Made by a program: the position numbers and the translations under genes
Part shown: one piece after another, positions 1 to 9,525 of the stretch
How the letters are laid out: each line of letters opens with the position of its first letter
Position numbering within the stretch: the stretch's first letter is position 1
From: Climacium dendroides
Lineage: Eukaryota > Streptophyta > Bryopsida > Hypnales > Climaciaceae
Reading direction: 5' to 3'
Assembly: GCA_950106755.1 (NCBI GenBank)
Contig: OX467083.1
Span: 39,446,555 to 39,510,554, forward strand
Length of the DNA: 64,000 nucleotides
The notes under the pieces: model-generated
What the model saw: only the letters and a program-made list of their open reading frames with translations
Told to the model about the DNA's origin: nothing
Database searches by the model: none

Positions 1-371
1 ATTTCAAGCAAGAACTCAGAACTTATAGCAACACAGCAAGTACCGAAAGATCCTAGCGAACTTTGAAGCAATAGAGCCAATATTCAAGCAAGAGAAGAAG
101 TATCATATGAAAACAGCATGTTATAAATCAGCAGTGCACATATTCAAGCAGAGGCACCCATTCTCAAGGCATGAAACAAATTCTGAGCAGTGACTGAGGT
201 TGATTTCCAAGCAACGTTGCACCTTCAGAGGTGAAGAAGGTCGTTTTCAATCAAACCCTAATCCAGTAGCACAGTTGAAGGAGAGAACGGAATGAGGCTA
301 TAGGAAGATACCAAACATTCAGAGGATTGCAAGCAACGTGGAAGTGTAAAGGAACTATATTTTTACAATAC

Positions 372-1205
372 CTGAGATACTTATAGGAAATGGGTAGCAT
401 GGGAGACCCATTGCCGTGGACCCTCGTGGAAAGTCACAACATCTTTGCGGTTTGGGGACACTGTCGTCTCTTCCGCCCACCACTGCTCAACCAGAGTCTT
501 CACATTTTCAGCAAGGGAGTCGCTCCGAGTCTTTCTCCAATGGTGCAACCAAAATGCATCTTGAGCAGAGTCTAGTAGTACTCGTCTTCCTTGCGCCTTT
601 GAGATATTACGCCTATCCACCCCTAACAGCCCAGCAATACCTCTTCCACTGCCAACATTTCCCTTAGAAGTGAATGTACACAAAATATCCTTTGCCATTA
701 TAATTTTAGAAGTTTTCTGATCCACCAAGTGCTCTCTCATGCCTTCTCGCACACTGCTAAGAACGGAATGTCCCAACTTCACAGATTCTAAGTTACTCAA
801 GTACGCTGGAGTGATGTCAGCCATACAAGTGTGTCCCAAGAGTTTCTCAACAGTGAGAGCTCGTATGTTCCTGTCATATTGTTGAAGACGCTGTGCTGTA
901 AACGCAGCAATTTCCTTCGCTACATGCGCACTAATTCTATTCATCCTAGATGCACACAAATCAGTAGTACCCGGCGATTCACAAGATGGATTGGAATCAA
1001 TCGGGACTTCCCTGTTGGCGCCAGCTGCCTTCCTTGCCCTGCAATGCCGTGTTCGCTCCCGACTGTCTCTTTTGCGCTTTTCAGCATACCATGCTTGGTG
1101 TGCCTCTTCTAGTCCACCTTGTGCCTTTCTTAGTCCAGGTAGGGCACATTCTAATGCTTCAGCAAAAGCCATTTCTTCTGCCATTTCAAGAATCAGTGGC
1201 CTCAC
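372..1205 (-). CDS. Transposon-derived HTH-like protein, internal exon
   Basis: This exon reads about 278 codons on the minus strand. It begins right after an acceptor (T-run then AG, 1206-1207) and probably ends at a CAG|GTATTG donor at 372/371. An in-frame TAA at 381-383 lies four codons before that donor. A basic stretch (EKRKRDSRERTRHCRARK) sits near residues 42-59. A segment GRGIAGLLGVDRRNISKAQGRR resembles a helix-turn-helix, and a tail VEQWWAEETTVSPNRKDVV resembles N-terminal parts of repetitive, transposase-associated eukaryotic proteins. That resemblance is from memory and I cannot name the family. No catalytic domain is visible, so this is probably one exon of a decayed mobile-element gene whose other exons I cannot place. 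Confidence 0.45.
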
Positions 1206-2246
1206 CTAAAAAAAGAAGGTGCATACAGTAAGAAAGTCTTATTTTCCAGGTTGATAAAGCTCTTATCCCCTACACCCTAAACCCTAATTCACCAGTGATC
1301 CCTTTGGTGAGAAGAAATTGTTCATCAGCTAGTCTTCATGCTTTTTGTTGGGTATACTTCACACTGCTGGCAGGACGCTTACACTGTGAAGAATACCCAT
1401 TGCAACCACACTCCCTACACAAAACCCACAAAACCCATCTCCGCAAACGCCCTGTATTCTTCCCGCGGCAAGCACTCATCAAACCCTCTCAAAACGAAAA
1501 CGACGCAAACAATACTCTGTCAAACAATAGCTTAACGTCAAAAAACCTACCCAAAAACGCCTCATTCACACATCACACACGCACGTTCTCACCTTGAACC
1601 CTAATTGCAATGAGGTAGAACTTACCAAACCACTTATTGAACTTCCATCTGTACACAACGAGATCCTACTCTCTGCAAGCTAGAAAATCGTCTTACAAAA
1701 GTAGCGTCTTCAACGTCATGTGTCCACCAATGCAATACAACACTCAAGGTAACTAGCAGCTGAAGCAGAAACACAAGCAGAAGCACTAGGATCCGAAAGA
1801 GACGATAGGAACTAAACCCTAGAAGTCCGTAGTTTGGTTCATCTACACACAACAGAAACAGAAACACAAGCAAAAGCACTAGGATCCGAAAGAGACGACA
1901 GGAACTAAACCCTAGAAGTCATCAATTGGGTTCATCCGCAAATTGCGCTCATCCGAATACAGTCATCCACTGACGCAGCTAGCAACCTCGATCTTCTGAA
2001 GTCACTTATTCATCTTTCACTCAACAATATTCATCCATTTAAGGACCTTTTAGCACAAAAAGCACTGGTTACATGAATATAAAGTTGCTTTTGGGATCTC
2101 AAACGATGAGTAAAAGTGGATGGCATTACAAAATAAGATTCTCTAAAGTTTATGAAAAAAGAAAACATAATCTTCAAACCAAAATTCAATCACCCTTTTC
2201 ACACAACTATCCTAAAGCGTTTAAAAAAGGAAGTATTACATCCTAA
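1206..2246. other. Non-coding, no gene seen
   Basis: AT-rich intergenic sequence with a short plant-telomere-like patch (ACCCTAAACCCTAA, about 1273-1286). Small ORFs on both strands show no protein-like composition. It contains the tandem duplication listed separately. Confidence 0.5.
1767..1921. repeat. About 90-bp tandem duplication
   Basis: A block containing GCACTAGGATCCGAAAGAGA occurs near 1775 and again near 1870, with matching flanks (CAGAAACACAAGC before, GGAACTAAACCCTAGAAGTC after). The two copies differ at few positions, so the duplication looks recent. Confidence 0.8.
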
Positions 2247-2301
2247 ATGGCTCATATTAGCTCATGTGGACCCGAGTCAAGCCTAGAAATAATGGAAACA
2301 C

Positions 2302-2318
2302 ATCCTCGACTTGAAGAT
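2302..2318. repeat. Palindromic 17-mer, coding copy
   Basis: ATCCTCGACTTGAAGAT, a two-mismatch member of the ATCCTCGASTCGAGGAT family. It lies in exon 1 of the ParB-like gene and encodes part of HPRLED. Confidence 0.7.
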
Positions 2319-3770
2319 ATCCTCAATGGAAGTCGTAACCTGATCAATACGTGGGCAAGTGCAGATATGGAGGCGGAAGGCAGTTACGACTACTCAACTG
2401 CACTACTACTGATGGAGCCGTTCAAGAACCCGTTTGTGAATGAGCCGTTCATAACTGAATTGCCAGAGACTTACGGAAAGCTCTAGCAATTCAAAGACAA
2501 CATTGCCGCGTGGTCATTCGGCATGAATAAGTACAAGGACTACGTCTACCTTCTCTACCACGCCAAGGATCAGACGAACTTTTTACCATTGAAGCAAAAC
2601 GAGAAAGTTTCAGTAATCGAAGAGCACCACCAACACTATGTCGTTATTGTGCTCCGGGACGTCGGGGAAGATGGGCGTGTTGGTGATCACTACCACTCTC
2701 TTGTCCTAGACATAAGAAATGATCACGCACGGTTCGACATGGCGTATCTCGTTGCTACTTTGGAGGCATCTCAGATTACGGAGTTGGTGAGGACGTTTGA
2801 GGCATCCAAATATCTGTCCTGGATTGATGGTACAACGTCTGTCATTTGTAGAAGACTCAATAATATCTGGGGAGCGTTAGATCGATATGCAATCAGGCAT
2901 ATGCAGCAAGTCCTTCCAATTGGTGCGCCTCAGAATCGAAAGAAAAGGAAATCGACTGACCCAAGCCAGACAGCGACTGCTTCGAGTAGTGTTGCAACAG
3001 GTCAAGGACAAGTGCGTTCGGAGCCACGCAGTCGTCTGGAGACTCAATCCGGAGGTCCATCGAGTTCCAAGCCAAAGCAACCGTAGGGAGGCACTGCATC
3101 CAAATCAGCAGTGGTTGGCAGTTCTGGGTCAGCCCTTACGACTGTGGGAACAGTCGACAAGGAAAAAAAGGATTTCGAGAAGTTTGCTAAAATTCAAAAG
3201 AATTTCTGGAATACTCACGCCGCCTGCTTTGTGTTGGACCAAGACCTTGTCGTAGTGTCGATCAAACAATGCTTTCTTGCGAGAGACAAGTATATTATTC
3301 GGAAGCTCGAGAGAGGCATTGTTGAGGACGTGAAGAAGGAGCTCATCCAATTGGGCGACATCAAGCAAAGGCAGCGTATTTGCATCACTCCCGTGGATGC
3401 CAAGAAACAACTTCTGAAGTCCCCTCCCCTGAAATGGGATGACATTAAGGACGGCGGATTCATGATAATCAATGGCCAACACAGTGTCACCGCCTCTCAA
3501 GAGTTGCAGGTTGAGGACTGCGGTGAAACGCGAAGGCGAGAACTTCAGACTTGGGAGGCTTACGTTGTCTGGACCCTAGATCTAGAGATGTTGACGAACA
3601 TCTCCGCCTTCTACAACTCCACCAACCACCTCGATCACGCGCAGCCAACCTGGAGGAACTAGATTGTTAGTTGTCGAAACATCTGGATCCATTGTCTCCG
3701 CCCGACAAATGATTCAGAGGAGGCAAATTTGAGAAGAAATGGAGCCGTCTTAAGTAGTACCCAATACCAG

Positions 3771-3929
3771 GTAAGTCTTCAATGATCCTCATTATCTTCG
3801 AGTCGAGGATAGATTTTCAATAGTAGACATTATTTGCAATACATGTCAGTAGTAATTAATTATCATCGATTCGAAGATAAGTGCGAGATATGTAGCTGTG
3901 CATTGACCCAACCTACTCCTATCTTGCAG
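3771..3929 (+). other. Intron 1 of the ParB-like gene with two palindromes
   Basis: 159-nt GT-AG intron (donor CAG|GTAAGT, acceptor TTGCAG) in phase 0. It holds ATCTTCGAGTCGAGGAT at 3794-3810 and ATCATCGATTCGAAGAT at 3862-3878. The frame on both sides is open, which supports the splice sites. Confidence 0.7.
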
Positions 3930-5252
3930 AAATTTTGTACGCTTATGGTTAGTCGCTTCAAAAATATCAATCCAGAAAAGGACGGAGCGACTATCAAGAC
4001 AGCAGCTGACCTGAAGTGCGAGATGAAGATTATCACGCTTCAGGACAGTCTTTTCAAGTACTGGAATGAATTTCTGACGATGCATTCTGAGGGTGAGTTA
4101 GTCGAGCCAATCACAAGGCTGAAGTTTAAAGAGCTCAAGGGCTTCAATCGAAAAACTTTCTCCTTGAAACAAGAGTTTTTCAAGCACCTCGGCCACTTCA
4201 CAGACAAGGACTTGGCTGCATATGCGTTGCATTTGCTGAACAAGACACCTTCCCAGAATGGGTCTTACTCAAAAGTGTCCGTGTAGAGGACGAAGATTTT
4301 GGTGCCCGACAACTATGCTGGTGCAAATTAGGTTGAACGTAGGAAGCGAAAGAAGATTGTCCTCGAAGAACTCATAGCTATCAAGCCCTCGTTGGACTTA
4401 CGACACGACAATGGAGACGTCTTGGATAACGTCTAGAGGGCATGGAAAGCGAGGCACCGATTTTCTGCGTCGACATGGGACTTCCTTCTATCACACCCTC
4501 GAGGAGAGTTTTTTAAGAAGAGGTTGACGAATGAAGCCAAGAATTGGAGGGCAAAAGATCTTGGAGAGAAGTTTGAGGATGAACAAACTCTTTTCCAAAG
4601 GTTCATGAAGTTGAAGTATAGATTGCCTTCTATTTCTGGAGGCGTGACGTTGAGGGGACTGGACGTTCATGAAAGGGTTCTCCTCGTCAACGGGAGTTAC
4701 AATTACGAGCCCCAACCTCTCAACCTCGCCATTCTTGATGTCCGTCAACTCTGGAAGCCCAAGGAGACGGACAAAATACCATCTCTGCAACCATTCCTGG
4801 AGTTCCTCGCCACGAAGCTACAACCAGCAGCTACGGAGGCGAGTGTATGGTTGTGGATCCTGGGAGACCCAGCTGAACGGCAAACTTCTGCACAATTTGC
4901 CAAAACTCAAATCACAGAGTTTGACTACGTTCAGTCGAGATACATTCCCAGCCGAGCGGAGCGGCTGAACAATGTGACCAACCAGTCATCGGCTCCTCTA
5001 GTGCCGCTGCTCTTTCTGTTCAAGAAGGGTGATGAGCACGCTTCTCTGGTGCAGCGGAGAATGAAAACGGAATACGGCACCCCCGATATTCCGTACTACC
5101 TGGATTCCTCCAAGAACAATGAAGCGAAGTGGAGGTTGTACGCGACGGAACTTCGAATGGAGTTCTATTTTGAAATCCTCCAAAGCTTCGCGGTTTCCGG
5201 CGAAAATGTCTTGGGAATCTATGTAGGATTAAAGTGTGTGCTGGCTGCAAAG

Positions 5253-5490
5253 GTATGCTTATCCTCGACTCGAGGATAGTCCATTGCTTTTGTTCAATTT
5301 TCTAGCATAAGCTTTGTTTTTAGATGTTTTTATGATCCTTGAATTATCCTCGACTCGAAGATATAGTTGATTCTATTCTTAATGGCGTAATATATTAGTG
5401 ACTATGGTGTTTAGGAATTATCCTCGGCTCGAGGATACAAACTCTATAATCATAGTGACTAAGATTTGGCTTCATTGTTGGCTTGTCTAG
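5253..5490 (+). other. Intron 2 of the ParB-like gene with three palindromes
   Basis: 238-nt GT-AG phase-0 intron splitting the methyltransferase motif-I region. It holds ATCCTCGACTCGAGGAT at 5261-5277 (8 nt after the donor), ATCCTCGACTCGAAGAT at 5346-5362 and ATCCTCGGCTCGAGGAT at 5420-5436. Spacings are 85 and 74 nt between starts. Confidence 0.75.
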
Positions 5491-6595
5491 ATGTTCGGAG
5501 CATACTTCTACGGCATCGTAGACAAAGATCTAATGGCGAGACATCAAGTAGTGGCAACGTTGGCTGATTCATTGGATATGAATGATTTTCTTCATTCTAA
5601 TTCCTCGTATTCTGTGAAGTACGTACGGCCGTTGCATGTTGGGTCTCCGCTTCTGCTGTCCGTGTCTCCGCCGTATGGCGACGATCTGGAATCACTTCGG
5701 TCAACATCAAAGCGAGAGTCATCAGATGAGGACTCTAGTTCTGGAAACAAACGCGAGGTGACACTGCGTTCCTTAGAAGCAGTTCCTGATGAGGACCTGC
5801 TTTGCATTGACGAATATGGAAGTATGGTGCCCACTTTAAAGCCTGTGTGGACTACCGAGGCAGGGTCTTCAGCAAACGAAGAGGTTGAGACAGATACGGA
5901 GTGGGACCAACGGCAAGCTGAACTGAGGACCAAGCGAACGTAAGAGCAGCAAAGAGATCGAGGACAACCACCTCGTCAGCAATCACCTGTGCAGCGGTCA
6001 CCTAAACTGCCTCCTCCTCAGCAGTTGGAAGTTGTACAGAACCGCGTTGAGGATGAGGTTCCAGATGCCACGATGGGTGGTTCCCAAGCGCATGAGGTTG
6101 AAGATAGAGCCGGTGAAGACGTCCTTCCTGCGGAACGTCAGAAGATGAAGTCTATAATCACTCACGAGGTTGTGGATCTGAGTGATTTTGATTCAGAGGA
6201 CTTCCCTCACTCCTCTGACGACAACGACGAAGAGAGTGAGCCCGAAAAAGAGGCTGTCGTGTCGACGCCGGCAGTCTCTGAGTCGGCGGCTAAGCCTTCC
6301 GCGAAAGTGAAGGATGATCCCGGATATTAGGACATGGTAAACGAGCGGAAGGCCAAGAGAGAGGCAAGGAAGAAGGCACGATAAGATGAGCTTGACCTCA
6401 AGGACAAGCAGATCAGAGAAGCTGTGGCCTCGAGTCAAGAGACCAGCTTGAGGTGCGCCAAGCTGGAGGAAATGGTGGCGGAACTTTTTGCTAGATCTCT
6501 ATCGCAGACTCTCCCGAGCTAAATTTCAGTGCCACCTCCAGTCCACTCTTCCTTGCCTGTAGCATCCGCGTCCCACGATGCTGCCAATCCTTCTC

Positions 6596-6768
6596 ATCCT
6601 CGAGTCAAGGATAAGACTGACGAGGTTTGTCCCTCCGGGGACGACTGTGTTGTAGCGACTCTGGCGTCTCAGTTGCCCACGCCTAGTCTCACACGTCACG
6701 ATGGGCAGTTTGCGCCCATCCCCGAATCTACAGGCGTCACTCCTCCAACACATCCTCGAGTTGAGGAT
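6596..6768. repeat. Two palindromic 17-mers in the C-terminal coding linker
   Basis: ATCCTCGAGTCAAGGAT at 6596-6612 and ATCCTCGAGTTGAGGAT at 6752-6768. Both are read in the same codon phase and give the peptide repeat HPRVKD / HPRVED. Confidence 0.75.
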
Positions 6769-7059
6769 ATTGCTGGAGTTCTTGCGTCTTCGTCCGCAGG
6801 ACCCTCAAGGCCCCCGAAAGTGGTCGACGAAGTAGAGGCTACTTTATGCACAACTTCCCAAGAAGCGGGTGGAGAAGATCTTCCTGTCGATGATCTAGAG
6901 GAGGAGCTTCTTGATTACGGGGAGGCCAAAGAAGACATCCTCGAGAACATTCTTGAGGAGGGGGAAATTCGGGTGGAGGCGACCGCAGTTGGTGAGGGCG
7001 AGGGGTCACAAGGCGATGCATCGGAGGTACACTTGGCTGATCCATATGCGTTTATTTGA

Positions 7060-7422
7060 GTGTCTGCGATGTGTAATGATTCGTGTCTTGCTTGGCTTGC
7101 GAAAGAGGATGCTCTTTTGATGTGGATTCCCTGTACTGAATGAAGTTTCGTTGGCAGGAAATTACATTTATGATTGCTAGGCATTGATGCAGACCTCTAG
7201 GCCTGCCTACGTGTAGAATAGTGTAGCATAGAGTGTTCGCGTGAATCTGTGCTTCATTTAGTTTCACGCGAAGTGTAACATGTAATCTTTGTAAAGAAAA
7301 TGTAAACAAAATTCCTGTTCTCACAGGCTTCTAATTTCAATCTTTGTCGATGTTTTGTTTGCTCAGCCTATAATTCTTAAAAGCACCATCCGAGGGCACT
7401 GAAATCGCTTCCTGACTGGAAC
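7060..7422. other. Spacer between ParB-like and HAD-like genes
   Basis: About 360 bp of 3'-flank/intergenic sequence. No convincing coding frame or palindrome copy was seen here. Confidence 0.4.
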
Positions 7423-8348
7423 ATGCAATCCATTAGTGGAATTCTGTGCTCCGTCCCGTTGTCTAGCTCACCTGATTCTGCATTCAAACAGGTAACTCCA
7501 TTTCTATGTTGTTCTGCTTTCATCAGATAGAATTACATAGGGGCGGAGAGAACGTGACAGATATCGTAGAGCCCTCACCCCCGGTCAAGTAGCTCAACAT
7601 TGTCTTCGATCTAAACGGCATTCTCTGTCAGTGCTTGCCGAGGTCAGTCACTAATAGTTTCAAGCTGTATCGAGTGGAAGACAATGTGTTGTGCCATCTG
7701 AACCCGATTGTCGTCGGGCCGAAGACCATGTTCGCACGACAGAACATCCGAGAGTTTCTGCACGAGGTGTCATAGATCACGGACCGGATTGTCATATGGT
7801 CCTCCATGGTGCAACCCACTGCGGAGTTGGTCGTGGAGCATTTGTTTAGGGGAATAAAAGCCCTGTATGACGTCCTAGGTCAAGAGAAATGCAGGAGGAT
7901 AGAGACCTCGAAGGGAAAGTTTCTCACGCGCGATTCTAAGCCGGTATTCTTGAAAGTCCTGTCTGAGCGCATGTTCAACTACAAGGGCGTGCGCACGACT
8001 TTCAACATGAACAACACCCTGCTCATTGATGACTCTCCCGAAAAGAGCGTCTGCAATGAGTTGTAGAATGTTGTGTTCTTCAATACCTGGACTCGTGCGC
8101 ACTTGACAGACAACTTCCTCATGTCAGAACTCCTTCCTTGGCTTGCGCGCTTAGAGTCGGTGCACGATCCAAGGCATCTGCGTGAGTTTGTAGGGGCGAA
8201 CAGGATTGGCTTGGAACCCCTCACGAAGAACGACTACTAAGTGCAGTTCCTCGTGGAGGGGATGAGGATGTCTGCCAGGAATCTGGGATATCATTTTGAG
8301 CTTCCGGGCTTGCAGCTAGCGATAGGCCCGGAGAGACACGATCCCTAG
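7423..8348 (+). pseudogene. FCP1/NIF-type HAD phosphatase-like protein with in-frame TAR codons
   Basis: A first coding piece, ATG 7423 to 7491, ends in CAG|GTAACT. The frame resumes in phase 0 at 7527 after a CATCAG acceptor, implying an unusually short 35-nt intron. The second piece carries LNIVFDLNGILC (about 7593-7628), then ITDRIVIWSSM (about 7776-7808), then NMNNTLLIDDSPEKSVCN (about 8007-8060). These match in order motif I, the WSS/T strand and the DDSP motif of FCP1/SCP-like HAD domains. Motif I is DxNG rather than DxDx(T/V), as in some plant HAD-like proteins, so catalysis is uncertain. In-frame stops are TAG 7590, 7773, 8064, TAA 8238 and TAG 8346. I end the call at 8348, but the true C-terminus is unclear because no TGA follows until about 8530. 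It lies directly downstream of the ParB-like gene on the same strand. Confidence 0.55.
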
Positions 8349-8589
8349 TCTTCCCTACAGTTGTTTGTTTAGGATTCCTTCGGACGGCCTCGTAGGTTTG
8401 GATTGAATAGGAACTCACGTTTTGTATTTTTGTAATATTGTACATTTATTCAATTGTATATAATTTTGAGAGCAAAGATTTTGGCACAGATGTTCCACTA
8501 TTGTATTGAGCATTCCAATTGTTTATCCAAATGAATATGCATTTCCTTTGCTTGTGACCATTTCATCAGCGGTATAATGTGGGCAGAAC

Positions 8590-9525
8590 TTGTGTAATGT
8601 GGGCTTCCTACAAGTTGGTTCTCCAAAGGGAACTGAAACAGGTAAACATCACCGGGTGGCCAGGAGCCTCCTTTCCGGGTCGGAGAAGTCGCTCTTCAAG
8701 GCATCAGGCTCTGCCGGAGGTAATACCAAACCGTCCATGTTTTCGGGGCCCTACATGATGCGCACGGCGAAGGACGCAGCGTCTGCGACCATTGACTTCT
8801 CGAAGGCTGATATTCAAGACGGCGTGGTGGACAGTCTTCCGAGTCGAGGACCCGTCAAAAACCCCGTCTGCTCCCCGTCTCTGCTCAATCGAGCATCCTC
8901 AAGTCGAGGATGCCCCTTTTCGCCCCCGCCGCAGGCCGATGTCGTCACGAATTGGAAGCTTGTTCTCCCTGTCAGCGACGGTACAAATCATCCTCGCCCC
9001 GAGGATGGTGTCCCGACAGATTCTGTAGTTCCAACTACGGAGACGGAGGTCGTTAAGGAGCTAGTTGACTTGCCGAATCAAGCAAGGGGGGCACAGGTGG
9101 GGGCTCACAGTGCACCTCATTTGCCTCGACTCAAGGATAGTGGGCCCCCGTCCCCGCGTAGTGTTGGACGGCGAATGTTACTTCCCTCGCACATTCTGTT
9201 TCGGTGAACGATTGCGAGAGAACAGCAGCAGTCGACGAGCTCTAAATCAATTGGAAATGCACGTCCGTACATAAACAATGTCGATATGCCACGGATGACA
9301 CCTCGAGGATCGAGGTCCCTGTCTTCCTCCGAATTACCTCCACGCAAGCGTCAAGCAAAGCACAAGGACAGTACCTCTCCAGGTATGGACCTCAGTAGTG
9401 GCGTGCAATATCCAAGTGCATCGTACTATTCTTCACGACGTGAGGATATTTATAGAGGCATGGCAAGGCTGAAGGCGTTGGAGGCGCTGGAGGCGGCCAA
9501 GAACAATTGTATAGGCCACAAATGA
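8590..9525 (+). pseudogene. Low-complexity Pro/Ser-rich ORF, two in-frame segments
   Basis: An open frame from 8590 to TGA 9205-9207 continues in the same frame to TGA 9523-9525. No usual ATG opens it (the first in-frame ATG is near 8737), so an upstream exon or a late start is likely. The protein is rich in Ser, Pro and charged residues, with no recognisable domain. It contains palindrome-encoded NHPRPEDG and LPRLKD. The second segment is basic (PPRKRQAKHK), then helical (MARLKALEALEAAKNN). Position and the shared palindromes tie it to the two genes upstream. It could be the C-terminal part of one of them or a separate element protein. Confidence 0.35.
8895..9138. repeat. Palindromic 17-mers in the low-complexity ORF
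   Basis: ATCCTCAAGTCGAGGAT at 8895-8911, ATCCTCGCCCCGAGGAT at 8990-9006 and a weaker copy at about 9121-9138. The first is in a different codon phase (ASSSRG), so the DNA motif rather than the peptide is what recurs. Confidence 0.65.

Larger units (their letters stand above)
2247..7059 (+). pseudogene. ParB-like/DNA methyltransferase-like protein, interrupted by 10 in-frame TAR codons
   Basis: One reading frame can be followed from ATG 2247 to TGA 7057-7059 across two phase-0 introns (3771-3929 GTAAGT...TTGCAG; 5253-5490 GTATGC...TCTAG) without a frameshift. It is broken only by TAG at 2484, 3084, 3660, 4284, 4329, 4434 and 6328 and TAA at 5941, 6382 and 6520. Around 3459-3500, GGFMIINGQHSVTASQEL resembles the DGxHR-type motif of the ParB/Srx fold. 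Further on, LNLAILDVRQLW (about 4720-4755) sits where a beta-class N6/N4 methyltransferase has DPPY/W. ENVLGIYVGLKCVLAAK, then after intron 2 MFGAYFYGIVDKD, aligns with the FxGxG...AAxxxG..xGIExD region. Both signature motifs are degenerate, so activity is doubtful. The C-terminus (5650-7059) is acidic, low-complexity linker. Bacteria and phages have ParB-methylase fusions; the link here is inference from motifs only. Confidence 0.5.

Noticed and set aside
2247..8348. Endogenous giant-virus or bacterial insertion
   Set aside because: The genes carry standard spliceosomal introns and there is no capsid, polymerase or other viral hallmark gene, and no bacterial gene organisation.
2247..9525. 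Proof of a reassigned genetic code (UAR=Gln)
   Set aside because: Not proven: about three in-frame TGA codons also occur in the window, the kinase-like gene ends naturally at TAA, and C-to-T decay is visible in a duplicated segment. Kept only as a testable finding.
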